Part shown: positions 1 through 6,528 of the stretch, piece by piece
How positions within the stretch are numbered: position 1 is the first letter of the stretch
Layout of the letters: each line of letters opens with the position of its first letter
From: SBAX01 sp964646605
Lineage (GTDB): Bacteria > Planctomycetota > Phycisphaerae > UBA1845
Reading direction: 5' to 3'
Assembly (NCBI GenBank): GCA_964646605.1
Contig: CAZYEX010000028.1
Span: forward strand, 1 to 13,462
Length of the DNA: 13,462 bases
Notes under the pieces: generated by a model
The model's database searches: none
What the model was told of the DNA's origin: nothing
Seen by the model: only the letters and a program-made list of their open reading frames with translations
Translations under genes and position numbers: made by a program

Positions 1-465
1 GCCCAGGATGAACGCGGCTATGCCAAGGAGCTATCCAAGGACTTCTACGAGAAACAGGCGGCGCTCATCAGCGATCGGTGCGCGGCAAATGACGTGGTCA
101 TCACCACGGCACTGATCGGCGGCGTCAAGGCCCCCAAGCTCATCACCGAGGAGATGGTGAAGCGAATGAGGCCGGGGTCGGTCCTGGTGGACCTGGCGGC
201 GGAGGGCGGCGGCAACTGCACGTTGAGCGAACCGGGGCGGACGATCGAGAAATACGGGGTCAAAATTTGCGCGCCCTTGAACCTGCCGTCGGAAATGCCG
301 CTGCACGCGAGCACATTGTACTCGCGGAACTTGGCGGCGTTTGTGTCGGCGTTTTGGAAAGACAAGGCGTTCGTGCTCGACCTGAACGATGATATTCAAA
401 AGGCGTCGGTCATCACTCACGGCGGGCAGGTCGTGCATGAGCCGACGAAGGCGGCGATGACCTAG
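1..465 (+). CDS. pntAA: NAD(P) transhydrogenase subunit alpha part 1 (PntAA), C-terminal part, 5' truncated
   Basis: The frame is open from base 1 to a TAG at 463-465 (154 residues visible), so the gene begins outside the window. This is the end of the soluble NAD(H)-binding domain dI of proton-translocating transhydrogenase, which passes hydride between NADH and NADP+ coupled to proton movement across the membrane. Visible family signatures are VVITTALIGG followed by APKLIT, the stretch GSVLVDLAAEGGGNC, and the late PLNLPSEMPLHAS and LYSRNL motifs, which line up with the matching part of E. coli PntA. It ends before the membrane helices, so the alpha subunit is split as in Rhodospirillum rubrum and many other bacteria, with the helices encoded by the next gene. 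A typical PntAA is about 380 residues, so over half is missing here. Alanine dehydrogenase shares the fold but lacks the pntAB-pntB neighbours. Confidence 0.95.
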   Translation, partial: AQDERGYAKELSKDFYEKQAALISDRCAANDVVITTALIGGVKAPKLITEEMVKRMRPGSVLVDLAAEGGGNCTLSEPGRTIEKYGVKICAPLNLPSEMPLHASTLYSRNLAAFVSAFWKDKAFVLDLNDDIQKASVITHGGQVVHEPTKAAMT

Positions 466-492
466 AGACTAGAAACTAGAAACTGGAAACTG
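465..492 (+). repeat. Four-copy heptamer tandem repeat
   Basis: Four consecutive 7-base units, GAGACTA, GAAACTA, GAAACTG and GAAACTG, run from the last base of the pntAA stop codon into the 50-base gap before pntAB. A related GAGAAACTG follows at about 503-511. The repeat is AT-richer than its surroundings. No stable hairpin is predicted from it, and it does not contain the pntAB ribosome binding site (GGAGAG, 501-506). It resembles the short heptamer tandem repeats scattered between genes in some bacterial genomes. Its function is unknown. Confidence 0.75.
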
Positions 493-515
493 GACGGCGC
501 GGAGAGAAACTGCAA

Positions 516-812
516 ATGCAACAGTTGGACCTATGGTCGATGTTGTTCGTGTTCATGCTCGCAACCTTTATCGGGTTCGAGTTGATCCGTAACGTGTCGC
601 GGCTGTTGCACACGCCGTTGATGTCGCTAACCAACGCCATCTCCGCCATCGCCGTGGTCGGGTCAATCATCATCGCGGGGGAGCAGAAGACCACCGCGAC
701 GACGGTCCTGGGTACGATCGCGGTATTCGCATCGATGACCAACATTATCAGCGGCTTCCTGCTGACCGATCGCATGCTCAAGATGTTCAAGAAGCGGGAG
801 CCGGGTAAGTGA
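516..812 (+). CDS. pntAB: NAD(P) transhydrogenase subunit alpha part 2 (PntAB), membrane part
   Basis: A 98-residue membrane protein with three hydrophobic helices (about residues 9-24, 37-55 and 62-84) and a basic C-terminus (KMFKKREPGK). In split transhydrogenases this subunit supplies the alpha-side helices of the membrane domain dII, which forms the proton channel with PntB. Family-like features are FIGFELIRNVS and TPLMSLTNAIS near the first two helices. The ATG has GGAGAG at 501-506, nine bases upstream. The stop overlaps the start of pntB by four bases (GTGA, 809-812), implying translational coupling. It is somewhat short because it has little sequence before the first helix, which is usual for the split form. 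The identity rests on motif resemblance plus position between pntAA and pntB. Confidence 0.93.
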   Translation: MQQLDLWSMLFVFMLATFIGFELIRNVSRLLHTPLMSLTNAISAIAVVGSIIIAGEQKTTATTVLGTIAVFASMTNIISGFLLTDRMLKMFKKREPGK

Positions 813-2242
813 ACGACAATTTCTACGAAAATTTAACCCAGTTTACGTACCTGGTTGCCACCGCGCTGTTCGTTTTTTCGCTGAAGTGGCTAAGCCATCC
901 CAAGACTGCGCGGCGCGGAGTTCTCGCGGGCGTTTTGGCGATGACCGCCGCCATCGGCGGCACGTTCCTACACCATGAAATCCGGCATGTTGTCGGGCAA
1001 TCCGGCTTCTTCGAAGCGTTGAAATGGATCGGCATAGCGATCATCGCAGGAACGATCGTGGGCATTCCCCTGGCAATGGTGCCGCTGACGGCGGTGCCGC
1101 AGCGGACGGCGCTTTCGCATTCATTCGGTGGATTGGCGGCGGGACTGGTGGGGACCGCGAAGTACATGTTGTGGTACGCCGAGGGCGAAGGTGCCCTGAC
1201 CAAGTTTCGCATGACCGCGATCATCGTCGAGATCATCCTTGGATATCTCACCTTTACGGGGAGCTTGATGGCGTGCGGGAAGTTGCAGGAGTGGATTCCG
1301 ACGCGGCCCATCACGTACAAAAATCAAAACCTCATCAACCTGGCGTTGCTGGCGGTGGCGATTGGCGTGGGCGTGCTCATCGTTTTCAAGCCGATGCTGT
1401 GGTGGCTTTTTCCGATGGTCATTTTGTTCTCGCTGGCGTTCGGTGTGCTGCTCATCATCCCCATCGGCGGGGCGGACATGCCCACGGTAATATCGCTGCT
1501 GAACGCATACGCGGGGCTGTCGGCCGTTGCGATGGGTTTCGTTCTGGAGAATAAGCTCCTGATTACCGCCGGAGCGTTGGACGGGTCGTCGGGGTTCATC
1601 CTCTCGGTCATCATGTGCCGAGCGATGAACCGGTCGTTCACCAATGTACTGTTCGGGGCATTCGGTCAGGTGAAAGCGTCGTCTGCCATCGTCGAAAAGC
1701 GCACTGCTAAGAGCGCCACGGCCCAGGATGCGGCGCAGCTCATGGAGACGGCCAATTTGGTGGTGATCGTACCGGGTTACGGCATGGCCGTCGCCCAGGC
1801 CCAGCACCGTGTCCGGGAACTATACGACCAGCTCACCAAACGCGGGATCGACGTGAAGTTCGCCATCCATCCCGTGGCCGGTCGAATGCCGGGGCACATG
1901 AACGTCTTGCTGGCGGAGGCGGAAATCCCCTACGACAAGCTCGTGGAGATGGACGACATCAATTCGGAGATGCCGCGCGTGGACGTGGTGTTGGTCATCG
2001 GGGCCAACGACGTGGTCAACCCCGCCGCTCGACACGACAAGGGCAGCCCGATCTTCGGCATGCCCATCATCGACGCCGACAAGGCCAAGACTTGTTTGGC
2101 GATCAAGCGCACCATGAATCCCGGTTTCGCGGGCATCGAAAACGAGCTGTACTACGCGGACAACACCTTGATGGTTTTCGGCGACGCCAAGGCCGTCGTC
2201 GGTGATATCGTCCGCGCCCTCGCCGGTCAATCCGGACACTAG
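809..2242 (+). CDS. pntB: NAD(P) transhydrogenase subunit beta (PntB)
   Basis: A 477-residue protein, full length for PntB. The N-terminal roughly 270 residues are about nine membrane helices (rest of dII). The C-terminal roughly 180 residues are the NADP(H)-binding domain dIII. Signatures seen: PGYGMAVAQAQ (322-332, nucleotide-binding loop), HPVAGRMPGHMNVLLAEA from about 354, GANDVVNPAA (398-407), KRTMNPGFAGIEN from 433, and a terminal GDAKAVV segment, all close to E. coli PntB. The enzyme uses the proton gradient to drive NADPH formation from NADH. The start is a GTG inside the pntAB stop, with GCGGGAG (794-800) eight bases upstream. It is the last gene of the operon. It converges on the aquaporin gene across 73 bases, where I see no clear intrinsic terminator. 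Confidence 0.97.
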   Translation: MNDNFYENLTQFTYLVATALFVFSLKWLSHPKTARRGVLAGVLAMTAAIGGTFLHHEIRHVVGQSGFFEALKWIGIAIIAGTIVGIPLAMVPLTAVPQRTALSHSFGGLAAGLVGTAKYMLWYAEGEGALTKFRMTAIIVEIILGYLTFTGSLMACGKLQEWIPTRPITYKNQNLINLALLAVAIGVGVLIVFKPMLWWLFPMVILFSLAFGVLLIIPIGGADMPTVISLLNAYAGLSAVAMGFVLENKLLITAGALDGSSGFILSVIMCRAMNRSFTNVLFGAFGQVKASSAIVEKRTAKSATAQDAAQLMETANLVVIVPGYGMAVAQAQHRVRELYDQLTKRGIDVKFAIHPVAGRMPGHMNVLLAEAEIPYDKLVEMDDINSEMPRVDVVLVIGANDVVNPAARHDKGSPIFGMPIIDADKAKTCLAIKRTMNPGFAGIENELYYADNTLMVFGDAKAVVGDIVRALAGQSGH

Positions 2243-2315
2243 CGGCGATGGCGGGCCGGTTCCTTCCGCCTTCGGTCAACCCGCTTTTCCGCCACCCCGT
2301 CGGTGCCTTGCAGCA

Positions 2316-3047
2316 CTACGACTTCGCCGGTCGCAGGATGAAGGCGTCGTAAATCATGGCGGCGAGCAGCGCTCCACCGATCGGACCGGCCCAGTAGACC
2401 CAGTGCTGTGACCACAGCGACGACGTCGCCGAGCCGCCGCCGATCAACGTACCGATTGTTCTCGCCGGGTTCATCGCCGCCCCCGTAATCGGCCCGCCCA
2501 TCAAAATGTCCATGCCGACCGTTAACCCGATCCCGAACCCGCCGATCTTCGGCGCCCGCTCGTCAACGGCCGTTCCGAACACCGCGAACAACAGGAGGAA
2601 GGTGAGGAGGACTTCCACGAGCAAGGCCATTCCCGGTGAGATGACGGCCGCGTTGTAAGCCGGAGTTCCGAGCTTACATGCCTCGATCGCGGCCTGCCCG
2701 GTCATGGCCCCAGCCCCAGCCCCCAGCCCGCCGAAAATCTGGGCGAGCAAGATTCCCCCCACCGTCGCCCCCGCGCATTGTGCGACTATGTACGCCAGCC
2801 CCGGACCGGGTTTGATTCGACCGGTGGCCATCATGGCTGCGGTCACAGCCGGGTTGATGTGTCCACCGCTCACGTTCATTGTGGCTGAAACCGCAATCGC
2901 TAAAGCGAGCCCGTGCGCTAGCGCGATCCCCACCAACCCCGGCTGACCGCCGGTCCAGGTGGTGGTCAAAATGGCACCCGCGCCAATGAACGTAAGAGCG
3001 AATGTCCCGATGAACTCTCCGGTCAATTTTCCGCCTAACGAAGCCAT
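2316..3047 (-). CDS. Aquaporin / MIP-family channel with a TIP-like selectivity filter
   Basis: A 243-residue inner-membrane channel with six hydrophobic helices and the two half-helix motifs of the MIP family: SGGHINPAVT (NPA at 65-67) and GAAMNPART (NPA at 193-195). The four aromatic/arginine filter positions, placed from motif spacing, are H45 (in ALAHGL), I181, A190 and R196. E. coli AqpZ has F-H-T-R, whereas H-I-A/G-R is the pattern of plant tonoplast intrinsic proteins. Spacings from the second to third (9) and third to fourth (6) positions match TIPs. Known TIPs pass water and often ammonia, H2O2 or urea, so the substrate here is open. The ATG has AGGAGA (complement of 3058-3063) upstream. 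It is transcribed away from accA and convergent with pntB. AqpZ and GlpF names are avoided because the filter fits neither. Confidence 0.93.
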   Translation of the reverse strand: MASLGGKLTGEFIGTFALTFIGAGAILTTTWTGGQPGLVGIALAHGLALAIAVSATMNVSGGHINPAVTAAMMATGRIKPGPGLAYIVAQCAGATVGGILLAQIFGGLGAGAGAMTGQAAIEACKLGTPAYNAAVISPGMALLVEVLLTFLLLFAVFGTAVDERAPKIGGFGIGLTVGMDILMGGPITGAAMNPARTIGTLIGGGSATSSLWSQHWVYWAGPIGGALLAAMIYDAFILRPAKS

Positions 3048-3070
3048 CGTTCCTAGGTCTCCTATTGCAA

Positions 3071-3090
3071 CGCGGCCAGTATAGGCCGCG
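3071..3090 (-). promoter_or_regulatory. Palindrome over a putative -10 element of the aquaporin gene
   Basis: CGCGGCC (3071-3077) and GGCCGCG (3084-3090) form perfect 7-base inverted arms around the six bases AGTATA. On the minus strand the centre reads TATACT, a five-of-six match to the sigma70 -10 box. Transcription would start near 3071, about 24 bases before the aquaporin ATG, leaving room for its ribosome binding site. I see no good -35 at the usual spacing, so an activator or another sigma factor may be involved. A bound repressor, or a hairpin, are both possible readings. Confidence 0.5.
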
Positions 3091-3189
3091 GGAGGGCGTC
3101 CGGCCGACTCGATTCGCCGCCCGAAGCGGCCATTCAGTTATCGGTCATCGAGCACGGAAGCGTCCACCGCGAGGGCATTCCGATCCGAC

Positions 3190-3203
3190 TCCCAGGCCTG
3201 GGA
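3190..3203. promoter_or_regulatory. 14-base perfect palindrome in the aqp-accA divergent region
   Basis: TCCCAGGCCTGGGA is a perfect uninterrupted palindrome. Its centre lies about 65 bases upstream of the start point expected from the accA promoter candidate at 3227-3255, a position typical of an activator site. No regulator family can be named from the sequence. A palindrome of this length in GC-rich DNA could also be chance. Confidence 0.35.
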
Positions 3204-3220
3204 ATAGCGGTTCCCGGCCT

Positions 3221-3255
3221 CGAACCTTGACAATGACCCCAAGGTTCGTTAAAGT
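3221..3255 (+). promoter_or_regulatory. Sigma70-type promoter overlapped by an 8-base inverted repeat, upstream of accA
   Basis: TTGACA (3227-3232) is a perfect -35 box, followed 17 bases later by TAAAGT (3250-3255), a four-of-six -10 box. CGAACCTT (3221-3228) and AAGGTTCG (3241-3248) are perfect inverted arms 12 bases apart that straddle the -35 and the spacer, where a repressor would block polymerase. Transcription would begin near 3262, giving a leader of about 97 bases before the accA ATG at 3359. The pairing is read directly from the sequence; the regulatory role is inference. Confidence 0.6.
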
Positions 3256-3358
3256 GGGTATCCTCGCGGGAGAAGGGCATGGGGGGGTGGTCTCACGCGG
3301 GGAACAGTGGTCGCCTCCACGGTGCGCCAATGAACGAGAGGGAGGGGCAGCGCGGGTC

Positions 3359-4390
3359 ATGAACATCCAGCCCGAGCGTCGCGGGTGGGGCGCCTTCGGT
3401 GCGTTTGCACTGAGCGGTGAGCTTCCGCGCGAACAAGCCCTTTCGGAAATCGAAAGCGACATCGCCTCTCTAGAACACCGCACCGATCTTAGCCGCGCCC
3501 GGCGAACGGCGGAGGCGTCGCGCCTTCGCGGGCGATGGATCCAAACCGCCCGGGCCATCTACGGCGACCTCCAACCTTGGGAGACCGTCTTCGTCGCCCG
3601 TCACCCGCGGCGACCGTTGGTCGGCGACTACATCGAGCACGTGGTCCGAAATTTCTGCGAGCTGCGCGGCGACCGCGTATTCGGCGATGATCCCGCGATC
3701 GTCACGGGATTCGGGCTCATCGCCGATCGTCGAGTGATGATCGTCGGGCACAACCGCGGGCGATCGCTGGAGGATCGCGTGGCGTGCAACTTCGGATGCG
3801 CCCACCCCGAAGGGTATCGCAAGGCCCTGTCCAAGATGCGGCTCGCCGCCAAGTTTGGCGTCCCGATCGTGTCACTGATTGACACTCCGGGAGCGTATCC
3901 GGGCATGGGGGCGGAGGAACGCGGGATCGCCAAATCCATTGCCGACAACCTGCGGGCCATGCCCACCCTCCGTGTCCCGCTCATCAGCATCGTCATCGGC
4001 GAGGGCGGGAGCGGCGGAGCGTTGGGCATCGGCGTGGCCGACCGGCTGGCCATGTTTGAGCACAGCATTTTTTCGGTGATTTCGCCGGAAGGCTGCGCGG
4101 CGATCCTCTGGCGTACCAGCGACCAGGCTCAGGCCGCGGCCGCAGCGCTGAAACTGCAGGCCAACGACCTTCTGCGCTTTCGCCTGATCGACGAGGTGAT
4201 TTCCGAACCCGTCGGCGGCGCGCACCGCAACCACGCCGAAGCCGCCGCGTCGCTGGAGCGGTTCGTGGTGGAGAGTTTGACCGAGCTGTCCAGGCTTTCC
4301 CCGGATGCCCTCCTCGAACGGCGTTTCGCGCGCCTGCGGGGCATGGGGAATTCGTTTCACGAGGTGGGGAAGGTACGCAACACGGCGTAG
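3359..4390 (+). CDS. accA: Acetyl-CoA carboxylase carboxyltransferase subunit alpha (AccA)
   Basis: A 343-residue cytoplasmic protein matching AccA (E. coli 319 residues). With AccD it forms the carboxyltransferase that moves CO2 from biotin on AccB to acetyl-CoA, giving malonyl-CoA for fatty acid synthesis. The N-terminal helical region precedes ARHPRRP. Core motifs are APEGYRKA-like HPEGYRKALSKM, IDTPGAYPG (174-182), GEGGSGGALGIG (214-225, oxyanion-type glycine loop), ISPEGCAAILW (241-251) and EPVGGAHRN (283-291). The frame is open back to 3065, but the ATG at 3359 fits the family N-terminus, follows the promoter candidate, and has GGAGGGG (3341-3347) 11 bases upstream, a rather long gap. 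AccD is not nearby, which is common. The N-terminus is some 20 residues longer than in E. coli. A slightly different start is possible; the function is secure. Confidence 0.95.
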   Translation: MNIQPERRGWGAFGAFALSGELPREQALSEIESDIASLEHRTDLSRARRTAEASRLRGRWIQTARAIYGDLQPWETVFVARHPRRPLVGDYIEHVVRNFCELRGDRVFGDDPAIVTGFGLIADRRVMIVGHNRGRSLEDRVACNFGCAHPEGYRKALSKMRLAAKFGVPIVSLIDTPGAYPGMGAEERGIAKSIADNLRAMPTLRVPLISIVIGEGGSGGALGIGVADRLAMFEHSIFSVISPEGCAAILWRTSDQAQAAAAALKLQANDLLRFRLIDEVISEPVGGAHRNHAEAAASLERFVVESLTELSRLSPDALLERRFARLRGMGNSFHEVGKVRNTA

Positions 4391-4449
4391 CGACGTCGCA
4401 CCATACGCGCGGTTGAAACGCGCCGGGGGGAAAGGGGAAGCAGGACACA

Positions 4450-5178
4450 ATGCAACAAGTTCGAATTCCGATTCTCTGGGTCTGCGCCCTGTCCGCCGCG
4501 TACACCGGGTGTTCATCCACGACTCCAGGCATCTTCGATCCCCCGGAAACGGGCATCCTCTTCCGTGACGACTTTGACGGGCGTGAACTCGTCTCCGGAT
4601 GGAACTTCAAGGGCGCCGACGAAACGCGGAAGTCTCTCGACCAGCGTCCTGGCTTCCTGCGGCTCCTCGCGCAGGACCTGGCGCAGGTTGCCTCGGATTC
4701 GGACAATAGTCTGCTCCTGCGCTCCGTTCAGGGGGACTTCGTCTTGACCACCCTCCTGGAGTTCGACCCGCTCGCGGATCGCCACATCGCGGGGCTGGCC
4801 ATCGAGGGCGACGACGGTCAGATCCTCTCGTTTGGACTTCTGACGGCCAGCGGAACGCGAGGCAGCTTCCGCGGCGTGTTGCCCATCGCCGGCGATTCCG
4901 CAAAACTGGACCTGGATCGCACCGCCTTGCTCTTTGATGGCACGGCGATCTATCTTCGCATACAACGAGTGGGGGATCGCTTCGCGCTCGCCCATAGCGC
5001 CGACGGGGTTGCCTACCAGGCCGTGGGAACGGTGGTGTTGAACTTGTCAGACGAAGTGCGCGTGGGACTGGGAACGGCGCAAAGCGAGAAGTGCAACAGC
5101 GCGTGCGAGGAAATCGCACCCGCAGATTTCGATTTTTTTGAGATTGCCAAAGTCACGGAGGGCGTTCATGCGGAATGA
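4450..5178 (+). CDS. Probable lipoprotein with a concanavalin A-like (GH43 C2/DUF1349-type) domain
   Basis: 242 residues. The N-terminus is hydrophobic and ends in Tyr-Thr-Gly-Cys at C21, a weak lipobox (Tyr instead of Leu at -3). Ser at +2 would suit outer-membrane retention by the E. coli rule. Residues about 36-235 look like a beta-sandwich: RDDFDGRELVSGW, PGFLRLLAQ, GDFVLTTLLEFDP, SGTRGSFRGV, SADGVAYQAVGTV, then a close Cys pair (CNSACEE) and APADFDFFEIAKV. This pattern is that of glucanase-like concanavalin domains found behind glycosidases, but no catalytic domain is attached, so carbohydrate binding is only a guess. It is a paralogue of the next gene, whose start it overlaps by 11 bases, so the two are co-translated. 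It lies 59 bases behind accA with AGGA (4442-4445) near the ATG. Confidence 0.85.
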   Translation: MQQVRIPILWVCALSAAYTGCSSTTPGIFDPPETGILFRDDFDGRELVSGWNFKGADETRKSLDQRPGFLRLLAQDLAQVASDSDNSLLLRSVQGDFVLTTLLEFDPLADRHIAGLAIEGDDGQILSFGLLTASGTRGSFRGVLPIAGDSAKLDLDRTALLFDGTAIYLRIQRVGDRFALAHSADGVAYQAVGTVVLNLSDEVRVGLGTAQSEKCNSACEEIAPADFDFFEIAKVTEGVHAE

Positions 5179-6325
5179 GTTCGGCGGGCGGGTGATCGTC
5201 GCGGCGATGAACCTGGTCGCTACCCTGGGCTGGTTAGGAACCTCGAACGTAACCGCGGCGGAGGTCGTGTTTCGCGACGATTTCGACGCCGGGTTGCTGG
5301 AACCCGGTTGGGAGTTCATCCGCGAGGATGCCTCGGCCTATTCGCTCACCGCGAACCCTGGTTTTTTTCGGATCCTGACGCAGCGCGGGGCCGTCAGCGA
5401 AGGCAGCGCAATCCACAATCTGCTGGTCCGTCCGCGTTCCGGCGATTTCATCCTTCAGACCCGCCTGGAGTTCAACCCGCAGCTAGCCCGGGAGTTCGCC
5501 GGACTTTTGGTCTACGTCGATGACGAGAATGCAATCGCGCTGGGCTTGGCGTATGCCTCGGGCGAACGCGGCGTGTTCCGCGGAATCGGCATGGTCAGTC
5601 TTGCGTCCGGTTCCACCGGCGCCCAGCGACCTGCAGCGTTTTATGACGAAGACACGAGCGACAACCCCAACGTCGTTTTCCTTCGTCTCCTGCGCAGCGG
5701 CGATCAATTCGTGGCCGGTTACAGCGCCGACGGGATCACCTTCACCGACGTCGGTTCGGTGACCAACGCCCTTCCCGACAGGGTCCTGGTCGGAATCGGC
5801 GGAACAAACGGCGATTTCGAGGAGTGCGGCGCGGACTGCGACGTCTCCATCCCCGCGGACTTTGATTACTTCCAAATATCGAGCCTCGGCGACGATGATC
5901 CCCTCAACGGCGTGACCCTCGACGCGGTGACGCTCGACGGACCGGCCGAGGTCGTGGGCGGTGGTTCGGGCACTTTCGTGCTCAACGCGACGTTCAGTGA
6001 TGGATCGTCGCTGGACGTAACCGAGGATGCCGAATGGACCGTAGCCCCCGCCGAGCTGGGTGAAGTCATCGCCGGCACTTTCTCGGCGGCTGACGTGGAG
6101 CAAACTTCCCAAGCCACGATCGTCGCAAGTTACACCAAGCTGACCTCGGGAGGTGCCGCGACGCGAACCGATTCGCTTCTGGTCCGGATCACCGCACCCC
6201 CGCGCCCCAGTTCCGGACAGCCACGGGCGTGCGGTTTCGGCGGGATTCTCGGACTACTCGTGGTCATGGTGTTCATGGGACGGGTGGGCCTGGGCGGCGT
6301 TTTTTCGGGCCACGACCGACGTTGA
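5168..6325 (+). CDS. Exported protein: concanavalin A-like domain, Ig-like domain and C-terminal Cys-Gly anchor-like tail
   Basis: 385 residues from the ATG at 5168, chosen over upstream in-frame starts because GGAGGG (5157-5162) sits five bases before it and a signal peptide follows at once (cleavage near residues 30-31, NVTAA). Residues 36-240 repeat the previous protein motif by motif: RDDFDAGLLEPGW, PGFFRILTQ, GDFILQTRLEFNP, SGERGVFRGI, SADGITFTDVGSV, CGADCDV and IPADFDYFQI. Residues about 250-340 resemble a bacterial Ig-like (Big_2 type) domain (VTLDAVTLDGPAEVV, FVLNATFSDGSS). The C-terminus is a Pro/Ser linker, then ACGFGG at 354-359, a hydrophobic stretch to about 372 and a basic end (GHDRR). 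That plan resembles cell-surface sorting tails such as MYXO-CTERM, but I cannot assign a family. Catalytic function is unknown; surface attachment is likely. Confidence 0.85.
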   Translation: MRNEFGGRVIVAAMNLVATLGWLGTSNVTAAEVVFRDDFDAGLLEPGWEFIREDASAYSLTANPGFFRILTQRGAVSEGSAIHNLLVRPRSGDFILQTRLEFNPQLAREFAGLLVYVDDENAIALGLAYASGERGVFRGIGMVSLASGSTGAQRPAAFYDEDTSDNPNVVFLRLLRSGDQFVAGYSADGITFTDVGSVTNALPDRVLVGIGGTNGDFEECGADCDVSIPADFDYFQISSLGDDDPLNGVTLDAVTLDGPAEVVGGGSGTFVLNATFSDGSSLDVTEDAEWTVAPAELGEVIAGTFSAADVEQTSQATIVASYTKLTSGGAATRTDSLLVRITAPPRPSSGQPRACGFGGILGLLVVMVFMGRVGLGGVFSGHDRR

Positions 6326-6350
6326 AGAGCGTCGAGAAACGCGATATAGT
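6322..6350 (+). promoter_or_regulatory. Sigma70-type promoter candidate for the PEP-CTERM-like gene
   Basis: TTGAAG (6322-6327, four of six) and TATAGT (6345-6350, five of six) are separated by exactly 17 bases. The -35 box overlaps the stop codon of the preceding gene, so this would be the first promoter serving the next gene. Transcription would begin near 6357, giving an unusually long leader of about 170 bases before the GTG at 6529. Confidence 0.5.
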
Positions 6351-6360
6351 TAGGCGGCTT

Positions 6361-6385
6361 GGCCTATGCACCGGCGCAGTAGGCC
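6361..6385 (+). other. Stem-loop at the 5' end of the putative leader RNA
   Basis: GGCCTATGC (6361-6369) pairs with GCA (6376-6378) and TAGGCC (6380-6385), with G6379 bulged and a six-base loop. This is a nine-pair stem only a few bases after the predicted transcription start. Stem-loops at the very 5' end often protect mRNA from decay. It lacks a U tract, so it is not an intrinsic terminator. Confidence 0.45.
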
Positions 6386-6441
6386 CGGCGACGGGGTTCG
6401 TTTGGGGACTCGGGGGGGAGAATAGCCGGCGGCGGGGAAAA

Positions 6442-6470
6442 CGACCCGATAGCGGGTTCGACCGATCGGG
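6442..6470 (+). other. Second stem-loop in the leader, with an alternative pairing
   Basis: ACCCG (6444-6448), loop ATAG, CGGGT (6453-6457) make a perfect five-pair hairpin, extendable to CGACCCG/CGGGTTCG with one bulge. CCCGAT (6445-6450) can instead pair with ATCGGG (6465-6470). The two structures are mutually exclusive. Sited 60-85 bases before the GTG of the next gene. A regulatory switch is possible but unproven. Confidence 0.3.
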
Positions 6471-6528
6471 ACCGCAAATCCCATCGGAGGGGAATTCGGT
6501 CTCACGACCAAAGCGGAAGGAGTTCGGC

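Noticed and set aside
1121..1807. 228-residue open frame on the minus strand
   Set aside because: Antisense shadow of pntB, rich in Arg, His and Gln as expected from complementing codons of a membrane protein.
2243..2315. Possible bidirectional terminator between pntB and the aquaporin gene
   Set aside because: Only a five-pair GGCGG/CCGCC stem (2250-2270) with a long loop and no T run; too weak to call.
3065..3358. N-terminal extension of accA by 98 residues
   Set aside because: Contains the predicted promoter and palindromes, is Arg/Pro-rich and absent from AccA relatives; ATG 3359 fits the family.
6229..6528. N-terminal extension of the PEP-CTERM-like protein
   Set aside because: Would place a long basic segment before a clean signal peptide, overlaps the previous gene, and ignores the well-spaced GGAAGGAG at 6515-6522.
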